Shown here piece after piece: positions 13,097-23,153 of a DNA stretch of 64,000 bases. The stretch is from NCBI GenBank assembly GCA_008638375.1, contig CM018043.1, forward strand, positions 58,905,510 to 58,969,509, written 5' to 3'. The stretch's first letter is position 1. Every line of letters starts with the position of its first letter. This DNA comes from Nyssa sinensis. Lineage: Eukaryota > Streptophyta > Magnoliopsida > Cornales > Nyssaceae. The translations under genes and the position numbers were made by a program. The notes beneath the pieces were generated by a model, which worked only from the letters and a program-made list of their open reading frames with translations, made no database searches and was not told the DNA's origin.

Positions 13097-13440
13097 CAAA
13101 GATTTGGGGTAATTGGAATGCAAGAAATTGAAAAGGACATTTGGAAAATTGGAATTTTGGAACTGTTGAAATTTTTAATAATCTTTGCTAGTTGGTATTG
13201 TTTTGATGGATATAGGAGGGCACTATGGTTCTTTTTTTCCTTCAAAATTCATGGATAAGAAAATTAGGGATGGAATTTGGGTATCTTGATATATTCAATT
13301 TGAAAATCAAAATGAGATAGAACATCTTACCATTTTACAAAAAGCTCTTTGAAAAGCATCTTTTGCATTGTTTGAATTAAAATTTTATTTTCCTGGTAGC
13401 ATATAATAGACTAATTATTCTGTGACATATTTTTCATATT
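13097..13440. repeat. Dispersed duplicate, copy 1 (partner 19386-19727)
   Basis: Shares long collinear similarity with 19386-19727, including GATTTGGGGTA, AATGCAAGAAATTGAAAA, ATAATCTTTGCTAGTTGGT, AAGAAAATTAGGGATG and ATTCAATTTGAAAATCAAAA. The copies are in direct orientation about 6.3 kb apart, on either side of the solo LTR. No protein is recognised in either copy. Confidence 0.7.
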
Positions 13441-14023
13441 AGATATGCAATGGATAGATATTCAAAATTAAAAGTTAAATGTCTACCCATTGCAGTTCCA
13501 AATGCAAATACTTATAAAATTGTAGAAATATATAATATAGGTAAATTGGAATATGTTGGAATAATGAATTTTTTTTTGTTTTAAAAAATAAAGATTGAAA
13601 ATAATAAAAATTGTCCACATGCAAAGTATCACTGTAACTGTAATATCCCGACCCGGGATACCGGGTCACATGGCACGTACTACGAGGGAAGAAAATATAT
13701 ATATATAATTAATTAATTATTACATTAATTAATTAATTATAAGACTTGATATATATATATATATGTATTAATTAAATGTATATATATGTATATATATTAA
13801 TTGAATGAAATATGGAAATATGAAAAAGATGAAAAGTAAAAAGGTGAATAAGTGTGAATGTGTGTGTGTGTGTCGGCTAGTGTGTGTGTGTGTGTCTTGT
13901 ATATATATGTGTATATGTATATATATGTATATAATATGTATAAATATCTTATAGAAATTTAATGCAAAGTTGAAAAAGAGAAAGTAGAATTTATGGGATG
14001 GGAAGTCTAGTGTAGGGCTATGA

Positions 14024-14062
<39 letters not shown>

Positions 14063-15008
14063 TGGAGGAGTGAGAAGAGTCGGTCACTTCTCTATAAAGG
14101 CCAAGCATGCAAATCATGCTTTCTTCTTGCTAAAGAAACCAAAAGAACAAGAACTGGGGAGAAGAGAAGAAGGATTAGAGCAAGAAAGAGGAGGAAAACC
14201 AACCAAAAAGGTGAGAATGTTCAAAACTGTCAAAATTCCCTCTTTAGAATTTCTCTACATATGAACGGATTTAAAGCTTCCATTTTGTATATATGATGTT
14301 TAGAACACGTCTAAACCTAAACAAGCATGAAAATCTAGCTTAAAAACACCTAAGATTGCATGACCCATAAGCCACGGCCATGGATGGACCTTGCTCAAGC
14401 AGGTCTGATCGGAGGGAAACCAAACTTGGTTTGGTGTATAGGGACCTCTTGTAGACCACACAAACATGTTAAAAAGGTGTGACCGCGACCAAAAATCATG
14501 AATAAAGGCCCTCAAATGTTAAGTTGCAGGTTTCGGGTCTACACCCCAAACCTCTAAACTCATGATTTAAGCCGTTTATTTAAATGAAAATTTGATCTCC
14601 ATGAAGAGGGGATCACAACAAGCCAAACCTCATAAAAAATGGTCAAGAAACGAGTATGAACCGAGGCTAATACAGGTTTAGCTATCATGTCCAAAACCGA
14701 ACATATGAAGGAGTTTTAAACTCCAAAACGAATGCCAATCTACTCGATTATCTCTTAGAAACATTTTGGGACAAAAACAGTAAGGATCCATGGATCCAAA
14801 CTGCACGAAATAGGAGAAAAAGGAAATCGGGAATTAGGGTTTTCAGTCGGTCGCTCGGGGAAGACGACCGAGTCGACTCGTGCACCGTTTAAAACGGTGG
14901 GTGGACTCGGGACAGGTGGCAGCCTTGGGGCTTGCCACCGAGTTATTGGGACGACGCCGTTTAGGGGCGTATACGGTTATATATAAACCGTGTTGTGAAA
15001 AATTAAGG

Positions 15009-15100
15009 AAAAAGGAAGCAGATTGTTGCTATGGGGTTTCGATCCCTAACCCTCGCGCGTGGGAAGCCTTCTCTTTTCCACTCGACCACGCGCTAACATG
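15009..15100 (-). other. tRNA-like A/B box pair inside the solo LTR
   Basis: On the - strand TGGTCGAGTGG fits the polymerase III A-box consensus, and about 32 nt later GGATCGAAACC fits the B-box. That spacing is normal for tRNA-derived promoters. A second B-box-like GATCGAATC on the same strand lies near 15190. A full cloverleaf is not evident, so this is a tRNA-derived or SINE-like relic at best. Confidence 0.4.
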
Positions 15101-15388
15101 TGTCCATTTATAAACATGATATATATATATATATATATTATAATTAATATAATCCGAAAATTAAAAAGGTGCAACCGCACCTGGTGGGATTCGATCGTGG
15201 GATGTATGGGGAGGGAGGTGACACGCTGGCCAGCGTGCCACCCTATTCAACCTGTTCCCTATTCCCCATAAATAATATATATATATATATATTACATGTT
15301 ATAAATTAATTTAATTAAATGTAATTAATTAAATTAATTACTCCGAAATGGCCCGTTGTCCAAAAATTACAAGTTATATATGTAACCT

Positions 15389-15860
15389 TACTATCTTGGA
15401 CCCCCTAAGCCCATTGGTGAGGTCCACGACATGAGATGAGGTCCCGAAAAATTTAAGACCCCTAGAAAATGTCAAAATGACCAAAATGCCCTTGCCCCAT
15501 AAACAAGTCAAACAAGTCCAAATTTAATAAATGAATAGTGTATCCTTACTATTTCGGATATTCTGAAGCCAATGATAGGGTCCGTTTTACGAGACGAGGC
15601 CCAAAAAATAAAGTCACGTGAGGGGTAAATGACCAAAATACCCCTTGACCAAATTTGACAAGTTATTAATGTATTCTTACTATTTTGGACCTTCTGAGTC
15701 CAATGGTGAGGTCCACGACACGAGACGGGGTCTCGAAAAATAAAGACACGTAAAGGGGTAAAAAGACCAAAATACCCCTGGTACCCCTAAAGCCAAAATG
15801 AAATCAGAAAAGGTCTAAACCGACTTTCTTAAACACTCCGGACTCAATGGTAGAGTCTAT
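15389..15860. repeat. Diverged tandem repeats within the solo LTR
   Basis: Units starting near 15390, 15549 and 15681 each contain an ACTAT-T-GGA start, CCAATGGTGAGGTCC-like text, GAGACGAGG-like text and CCAAAATACCCC-like text. The period is about 130-160 bp. A fourth, decayed unit follows near 15820. They belong to the LTR and are non-coding. Confidence 0.7.
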
Positions 15861-16124
15861 TCGACCTAAAGAAATGTCTAAAATAAAAAGACATAAAATT
15901 TGATGAATAGCATCTGTTAGATGACTATAAACTGAAATGTTGCCAAAGAACTAAACTGAGGCAAATACGAGAAATGAAATACGATAAGACACGACACGTA
16001 AACATGTTAAATAAATAACCTTAAGTTAAAGTTAATGGAACTCCCAGAAGAGTATCATTGTAGAAATCTATTTTCTTGACACGGTAAATTGTGTTTTTAA
16101 ACAGATAATTAACTAAACACAAAA

Positions 16125-16409
16125 ATGAGCCAAGAACGGGAAGTCACTCCTATGATGACAAAGGCCCAACTGGCAAAGGATCCCAATCAAAAAGTGTTCC
16201 GGGAGAAACTCGAAAGACAGCTCCAGCTGATTCAAAATCGCATTCGGATTTCTAAAACGAATGAAGTATGCTGTGTAAGCCCCTTTATTTATAAGACAAT
16301 AACTAAAGAGCAACTAGCAGCAAGAAAGCTTAAGAAACAGGAGGATACGGAAACTTTGGAAGAATGGCGACAAAGGTTAAAGAAGGCCAAGGGAAAAACA
16401 CCCAAATAG
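16125..16409 (+). CDS. Hypothetical 94-residue frame inside the solo LTR
   Basis: An ATG-started frame encoding a strongly charged, Lys/Glu/Gln-rich peptide with predicted helical, coiled-coil-like character (for example the run around EEWRQRLKKAKGK at the C-terminus). I do not recognise it. It lies wholly inside the LTR, and a good splice donor (AAGGTGAGTA) follows about 20 bp after its stop. It may be a chance frame or a leader peptide of the retroelement transcript. Confidence 0.2.
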   Translation: MSQEREVTPMMTKAQLAKDPNQKVFREKLERQLQLIQNRIRISKTNEVCCVSPFIYKTITKEQLAARKLKKQEDTETLEEWRQRLKKAKGKTPK

Positions 16410-17900
16410 AGCAGGACTAAAAGTACAAGGTGAGTAACCCTGTGTTTGAATTGGAAATTTGACTCCATGATTTAAAAAGGGTTTTAAGTATAAGATATGA
16501 AGTATTTGAAGTTTCAAATTCAGTATTTACATGATTCAGTTTTTAATTGTTCTGTTTTAGAAATTCATTGTGACATGCTTAGTGATTGGTTTCTGCAACA
16601 GTTTTTCCTTCAAATACTTTTTAGCATGTCTAGTTAAAATGCAATTATTGTTAAATATTCTGAATTTGCTTATTTCAAGTATACGAATGTTTATTTACGA
16701 ATTTATGAAAAGTATCTATGAGACAAGTCACATGATAAATGTTTTATAAGATGAATGGTACATAAGCACTTAGACAGGATTCTGAGTTTTCAGTTGCCCT
16801 GTAAAATAGGCAGGATTTTGGGTTTTACGGAACTCAATTGCCCTGTAAAATGTCCGGTAGCAGGATCTAATCCCTCAGGCAGATGAGATATCTCCATTTA
16901 TAAGTAATATGGGAGCCCGGTTCGAAACGGATTCCACTAATGGAAGTGATAAGATGACAAATGATTTGAAAATGGAAGCAAGTTTTTACTCTCATTTTCA
17001 TTATGCATATGTTGAGTTTTATATACTCTATTTAAGAAATACATGATATGTTATATGTTTTAAAGTTCACATGTATAAGTTTAGCTTGAATGTTTTAAAT
17101 ATTTCACAGCTACATGTTTTAAGGAATGCATATATCTTGTATTCAATTATATGAACAATTGGCGGTGACTATTTTACGAACTCTTATGTACTAAACCACT
17201 GCCAATTGAAAAACACCATGACGAATACTGGAATTGCTCACAAGCTTAGATTAGCTTACCCGGACTTTGTTCGGACCCCCCTTTCAGGTAATTAGCAGCA
17301 GTTTTGATTTAAGGACGACGATGACAAATCTGCTGATTTTGGGAAAACAGGGTTAAATAGTCTCTTTTGATAAGTATGTAAACTCTAATAGTACTTTTGT
17401 ATTAGTAGACATAGTAAGGACATGTAATAAGCCCTCTGGGCAATCGAATATGTATGGTATGAATGTATGAAGTCTTTAAGTTTTTAGTTATACTCTGAAT
17501 GTGTAACCATGTATGCTATGTATGGAGCGGCAGTACCGAACGGATGTGCATAATTTAAAAATGATAAAAGAAAAGAAAAAGTTTTTCACGCTTCCGCAAA
17601 ACGTATGTTGCACATCTATTCGATACCGCTGCATATGCGAGCCTTGTCTCGGGGCCCTCGGGTCTCGGGGCGGCGATCGCGATCCGGTAATCCGCTTAGG
17701 GTGGGTTTCGGGTCGTGACAGTAACAGACTGGAAACCTGCATGACTTTTGTTATCATACTTTTTATGGATGTATGTATGTCATTCAGTCTAAATGAAAAT
17801 CAAGAATATATTTTAATAGATTGAAGAGCGATCAGATGAAATGATATGTTTAATCTCATTATATAATTGACAAGTTGAAGTATTGGAGGAAATTAAAGAG

Positions 17901-18441
17901 TTAATCTTTAATAGTATCCTCATGCTATAGCATCCTTGAAGCTTCTATTCCTAATATTATTTCATTTCTGTCTTGTTGTATTATATCAAATGATGTTATT
18001 CCATTCCTGTCTTATTATATTATATCAAAGTTATATACATAAAATACAAAAACAGCTGTTTCTCACCCGCAAGATTTTATATATAAACAAGCCAGCTGTG
18101 AAACAACACCCGTGGAAAACAGCTGGGAGCGTTCGGGAACTCCTTCTGCTTGCGTGGGTTGTGACGAACTCGAATATTCTTCCTTATGCGCCTCGATCGG
18201 ATGTGGAACGATGACAAGCCGGTCCGCCGATCGGCTCGGGGCGTGGATCGATGCGGATTGGGGGGCGGCCAAAGCCTGGGCTATCAATATGCTCGTGGAG
18301 ACGCTGTCCCTGCAATCGTGGCGGGCAGCGCGAGCCTCTCGAAGTGCCTCGCGGCATCTGCGCGCTCCCGACATCGGCCTGCGATCACATGCACAATTAA
18401 TCTTTAATAGTATCCTCATCTTATAACATCCTTGAAGCTTT
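17901..18441. other. GC-rich island between 44-bp direct repeats
   Basis: Two near-identical 44-bp segments (17901-17944 and 18397-18440, few mismatches) share TTAATCTTTAATAGTATCC and CATCCTTGAAGCTT. They bracket about 450 bp of different sequence. Its right part, 18110-18390, is strikingly GC-rich (for example GGCGGCCAAAGCC), unlike its surroundings. It is open in several frames on both strands, which follows from the high GC content. I recognise no protein. It may be a captured foreign or organelle-like fragment, or part of an unidentified element. Confidence 0.6.
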
Positions 18442-19117
18442 ACTATAATATTTTAGTAAATACGACTTTTCTTGATTGTTGATATTTCACATGTATTATT
18501 TTTAATTTGCACATGATTGATTTATTTTACAAATGCTGAAAAGAAAAATTGAATATAAAAACATTTTTTTCGACGAGATTTTGAATTTAATCTCTTCAAT
18601 TCACAGTGGGAACAATTACCAATTTTATAAATAAGTTTATATTAATATAAAAATGTTATATTAAGTTTATGTTAATATAAAAATGTTAGATGACAAATTA
18701 TTAACTCATTGAATTAATATAAAAAATGAAATTCATTCATGAAACTTGCTTATTAACTCATTGAATTAAACTAACAAAAGAACCAAAAACCTGAAGTCTA
18801 AGATCTCAATAAAACAATTGTAGAACGACACAAACAGAGTATTTTCATGCTATTTTCAACATTTACATGGCTTTAAGGGAATGTTAATATCTACCAAGGG
18901 AATAATTAATTATGGATAATGATTTATGATCTGTATTGGTGCTCATACACTCGCATAGAATAGTATCCATTATTATGAATCCCACTAACATTATCCACCA
19001 ACTATTAAGTACATTTTGTTATAATTTTCAAGTCTTGAATAACAATAGACAAAACTTTCTAATGTTCCAGGGCATTAATGTAAACAAAGTTGGTGCGGTA
19101 AAAAGTTAGGTTTTGTG

Positions 19118-19326
19118 CTCGTTTGGATGGACAGTAGAAACAGGCGTTTAGAAAAAGAGCATTTTGAAACGGGTATTTTAGACAATTTTTCAAAACGCCT
19201 AGTTCAGTTTTGAAAATATCCAAATAGATATTTGGAGAAGTCCAAATAAATATACACTTATCTCAAAAGTCCGTTTGAAATGTAAAAATGGACAAATGAG
19301 TGGTGAAACCACCCATCCAAATACAA
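19118..19326. mobile_element. Small MITE-like element with TTTGGATGG ends
   Basis: The left end carries GTTTGGATGG and the right end its complement CCATCCAAA, about 200 bp apart, and the interior is partly self-complementary. No clear target duplication was found. It lies just left of the second duplicate at 19386. Confidence 0.4.
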
Positions 19327-19385
19327 CTTTTATTTGCAGCTTTTGGAAAGGTAGTAAATTGATACAGAATATCAGAAAATTAAAG

Positions 19386-19727
19386 AAGATTTGGGGTAGT
19401 TAGAATGCAAGAAATTGAAAAGGGCATTTGGGTTAATGTGAATTCTTTGAATTGTTCATAATCTTTGCTAGTTGGTTTTCTTTTCATGGGTATAGGATGC
19501 ATTGTGGGATTTTTTTGTGCAAAAATTCATGGGTAAGAAAATTAGGGATGAATTTTGAATCTGTGTCATATATTCAATTTGAAAATCAAAAAGGTGAGAG
19601 AAAAGCTTGCCATTTTACAAAAAAAAAAAAAAAAAACTATTTGGAAGTTAATTTTTCAGATTTTGCATTTATTTGAATTAAAATTTATTCATTTAATAAA
19701 TTACTTCATTATTCTTTGATATGTAAA
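19386..19727. repeat. Dispersed duplicate, copy 2 (partner 13097-13440)
   Basis: Collinear with 13097-13440 as described there. This copy carries a run of about 19 A at 19617-19636. No coding sequence is recognised. Confidence 0.7.
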
Positions 19728-21600
19728 ACAATAGGGATAATCTTTGATGTTTGAAAATTGTGGATAATAATACCCTTAGGTTTTTTAAAATTTAATAGCA
19801 CCTTTTCTAGTTTTTATACTGATTCTCCCTTACCGTCCACTACTGTAACTAATAAAGATGGGAGATTGTTTTTTTTTTATATTAAATGTCCAAAATGTCC
19901 TTTAAAATAATAAAATGACTATATTAATCCTTAATGACAATGTAAATTGACAAAATTGACCATAAAGATGACCCTGCCCCTCTATCAAATATACATAGCA
20001 AACTTTGCAATCTACATGTAGTTTCAAGTTTCAACAAGTTTCTTACAAATACAATATTTAATATTTGACCTAAAATAATTTCAGCTTTACTTGTCCCAAC
20101 TTACAATTCATTTGGAAGTTTTGTAGAGAAAAGAAAATAAATGATAATTTAAAATAGAAAAAAAAAAAGAAGAAAAGAAAATATTCATTTTACCTAATTT
20201 GAATGTTCAGCCAAAAAAAAAAAAAATTATTATCTCCTCTTTGAATGTGTAGAAAAAAAGATATATATAATGAATTTTCTTCTCTTCAAATTCTCCTCTA
20301 ATATTTTCTTTTTACTCCATTATAAGTATTCAAACCAAAAAAAATTGTCATCATTCCACTTAAAAGACAATGTAGGTTATATTAGTATGTTTGACAAGCA
20401 TAGCCCTTTTAGGTTTATCTAGCCAATCTTGAGGGAGCATTCTTCCCAACAGGTCCCATTTCCAATCATCAAATTCACTTCAATAGTCAGCAACCTTTCT
20501 TTTTTTTTTTGAACTATCCTCCATTTCCAAGACAACCCTTAAGATTTAATTCTCCTTAATACTGATAAACATGAACTTGGACTCCAATAATGTTCTCTGG
20601 TTATTCAAATACTTGGGAGCAAGCACTTTCACCCACAGCTCATCATTACAGCTTGTTTGAGGGAATTTTGAATCAAGGAAAACAGATTTTAATAAAATAT
20701 ATTTTGGGTGTTTGAAACTAAGTATTCTGATTCAAATTATTTAAAAGAAATTCTAATTTGTAAATGCCCTCTTTACCTTTATAATTTATTAGATGGTATG
20801 GGATTGCTCTGATAGAATGTAATAAAATTTAATAAATAAATAATTATATTATAAAATTTAAATGTATAAGATTATTTTATAGTAAAGTAAGGAAAGTCTG
20901 GAACAAAAGTGGTCTGGCTAGCTATATTGGAGAATCCATTTCACAATCGAATTCCCACATGTTTTTCAGCCCAAAGACGCACCAAACCTGGAATCACGTA
21001 TGGACCTCTCCAACGCCCATCCCCCACTAACCCATTTAGCCAGCACAGAGCAAAATTCATATCAAACATGTTCGTTAGCCCCCGAACCACCATGGGCTCT
21101 GCTGCTTCTACGAACAGTACCTCAAGCTATAATTGAATGGTCAGTTTAAGAGATTTAGCTATTAATCAGGTGATATTTTACGAAATAAGAAGATTTTCAA
21201 CTTCTGTCTGTATTGATGAAGAGAAGTCTCCTCCCCAGTTGAAAATGTACATGTTAACTTGATATACAATATTAAGTTCACCTTAAAATGCTGATCTAAC
21301 ACTACATGTTTTTTCATATCATCAATAATTTAAAACTCAATCATTCACATGAAATCATTCATGTAGACTTGTGTGTGCATATTAATAGATCTAACTACGA
21401 ATTTTTACAATAAAAGCGTGATAAAAAAAGACTAGCTTTCAATTTGGTTGTTAGATGGTTCTCTCTTCAATTCTCTTTGACGATTTCATTTGCTAAAAGA
21501 GAGATTTGACTTTAAAAAACAGGTAGTTTCCTTTAGCTAATTAAAGGACTCTTAAACCTAAATCTGTTTGGCTGGCAAGAAAATAAAGAATAAGGAAAAT
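19728..21600. other. Intergenic, no recognised gene
   Basis: AT-rich sequence with poly-A and poly-T runs. On the - strand, about 20930-21130 encodes a 50-odd-residue open stretch containing GPYVIPGLVRLWAEKHVG, bounded by stops. I do not recognise it and treat it as unproven. Confidence 0.4.
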
Positions 21601-21654
21601 TGTAAAGAGTAAAAAAAAAGTAAAAGCAAAACGAAGAACGATTATAGAGAAATT

Positions 21655-21793
21655 GAATGTAGCGACTTGTTCGAGGCCGTAATCAAAATAGAATATAGAT
21701 TTGATAGGCACGGAGAATCGCTATGTATATCGCCAACCTTCAATGCAAGTAATTCGTCATCTGATGAGACGCCCTTGCTCTGCAAATTGGCTT
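21655..21793 (-). ncRNA. Candidate H/ACA box snoRNA
   Basis: Read on the - strand, the segment folds into two hairpins separated by a hinge and ending in an ACA box, the hallmark of pseudouridylation guides. Hairpin 1 has a lower stem GCCAA/TTGGC, an upper stem GCAAG/CTTGC, and a tip stem CGTC/GACG. Hairpin 2 has a lower stem AGCGA/TCGCT and upper stems CCGT/ACGG and ATCAAA/TTTGAT. The hinge ATATACA is a slightly off-consensus H box (consensus ANANNA). ACA is followed by exactly three bases (TTC). Distances from the upper stems to the H and ACA boxes are about 14 and 16 nt, as expected. Both stems leave unpaired pockets for target RNA; I did not identify the rRNA or snRNA target. A T-rich stretch follows. 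Short frames overlapping it are probably incidental. Confidence 0.7.
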
Positions 21794-21934
21794 TCGACAT
21801 TACATCAACAACTACAAAACCTAATGAGATTGAAGAAATCATAAAAAGTGAAAAGCCATAGATGATAAAAAAGAGAAGGAAGAAAGAAATTTCTTTAGAT
21901 GGAGATCGCCGTGTAATTCACACATTAAGTTAGG

Positions 21935-22100
21935 GATGAAGAGAGGAGAGGGAGCGTCTAGGTATATATATAGAGAAACTCTAACCCTAATTGTACGAGT
22001 TAAATTGTCCAAACTGCCCATATATGGTTGTGTTTACTGTTTCCTTGAAAAGTGACGAGCCGCCACGATCTGACTAGCCCAGTTTAAGTTTGAATGGGCT
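21935..22100 (-). promoter_or_regulatory. Promoter of the snoRNA gene (TATA, telobox, site II)
   Basis: Upstream of the snoRNA on the - strand are a TATA box (TATATATA at 21963-21971), a telobox (AACCCTAA at 21983-21990, + strand) and TGGGCT site II-type motifs at 22077-22082 (- strand) and 22094-22099 (+ strand). Telobox plus site II is known from plant snoRNA and ribosomal-protein promoters. The expected start is near 21935, leaving a leader of about 140 nt before the snoRNA, consistent with processing from a precursor. Confidence 0.6.
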
Positions 22101-22147
22101 TCCCAAAACCTGTCCAAGTTTGAATGGGCAACCCAATATCTGCTTAT

Positions 22148-22639
22148 TAGGAATGACGACACGGGCGAATTTTGGGCGCGATGGTCATTTCTTAATCTTA
22201 ATCTCGTTTATATTCTTTGTCCCGATTTTGTCTTATCCTGTTTAAAAGTTTATTTCAACTTCGATTCTGTTTATATTCTTCAACTTTACACGTCCTGAAC
22301 CCCGATATATATATATATATATTTTAAATAAGTTAAAACTTTTATTTTGATAAGTAAATTAATTTTTTTTTTTACCAAAATAACTAATACAAGAAAAAAA
22401 TAAATAAGTCTGATATGAAAAACTTTAAAACTAAATTTATATAGTGTTATTTATTGATAAATATAATATATATAAGAATAAATAAAAAAACTTAATATAT
22501 AAACGGAGCAGGGTGGGGGTGGAGGATCACTTTCTCCAAACCCGACAGAGTTTTAAAAGCTACACCTCGACCCTATTTATGAGCACTCCATACCCGCACA
22601 GGACGGGGCAAGACGAGGCGAGACAAATTGCCATTCCTA
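22148..22639. mobile_element. hAT-type non-autonomous element with 8-bp target duplication
   Basis: The left end is TAGGAATGACGAC and the right end is the complement of TAGGAATGGCAAT. Exact 8-bp duplications CTGCTTAT flank it at 22140-22147 and 22640-22647, which fits the hAT superfamily. It is 492 bp and encodes no transposase. A TA run lies at 22305-22321. It sits just upstream of the snoRNA promoter. Confidence 0.85.
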
Positions 22640-22859
22640 CTGCTTATGAGGTTATTAAAAAGTGCAATTTTTAAAATAATTTTTTATCTTCCTATCTCAC
22701 ATATGGACTCTTCATTTCTAATGAAATGGAGAGACTCTTAATTCATTATTTTGGACGAGGTCATGAATTTGTTTGAGGAAAAATTTTGCTTTTATTGTTC
22801 AATTATAAATTCAACAATTGATTTTTACTTGATGATCTCTGTAAAACAATGAATTTTGA

Positions 22860-23075
22860 TGCTGCACATTTCGGCCCGCACATCGTGGCCCCGTTCCTTG
22901 CATGATATTGTCCGCTTTGGGCTAACGGGCCGTAGGTCCGCCCCGCACGGGTTTGTTCTTCCTGAGTTTGCCCAGGAAAAGGCCTCATGCAAGGGGGAGG
23001 GAGGCCTGTGCTTATAAGCGACAAACAGTCCCGGCTCCTCACCGATGTGCGATGAAAAAGCCCACAACAGCTGCT
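22860..23075 (+). mobile_element. LTR/TRIM-like fragment
   Basis: GC-rich block containing GATATTGTCCGCTTTGGGC, a TATA-like GCTTATAAGC and a terminal ACCGATGTGCGAT. These motifs resemble LTRs of small plant retroelements (recollection, not checked). Its edges are not marked by target duplications, so limits are approximate. Frames on the - strand across it are not convincing genes. Confidence 0.5.
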
Positions 23076-23153
23076 CCCCCCAGTCGTGGACTGGTTGGAG
23101 CATGAGAACGAGGCACGTGGCTCAACGTTCCCACAGACGGGGCCAAGCTGATG

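Larger units (their letters stand above)
13639..17720 (+). mobile_element. Solo LTR, 4.08 kb, Ty3/gypsy-like
   Basis: The element begins TGTAATATCCCGACCCGGG and ends GGGTTTCGGGTCGTGACA, giving TG...CA termini. It is flanked by an exact 5-bp target duplication, GTAAC at 13634-13638 and 17721-17725. Such termini are typical of long-LTR plant gypsy elements of the Tekay/Del kind (from memory of the family, not checked). There is no second LTR, primer-binding site or polyprotein, so it is a solo LTR left by recombination. A TATA-like CTATAAAGG at about 14091 is a candidate LTR promoter. GT/TA/GA microsatellites lie at 13685-14060, three diverged tandem repeats at about 15389-15775, and one 94-codon frame inside. 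Confidence 0.85.

Noticed and set aside
17488..17824. Frames across the right end of the solo LTR
   Set aside because: They cross the LTR boundary and target duplication and have no recognisable domain.
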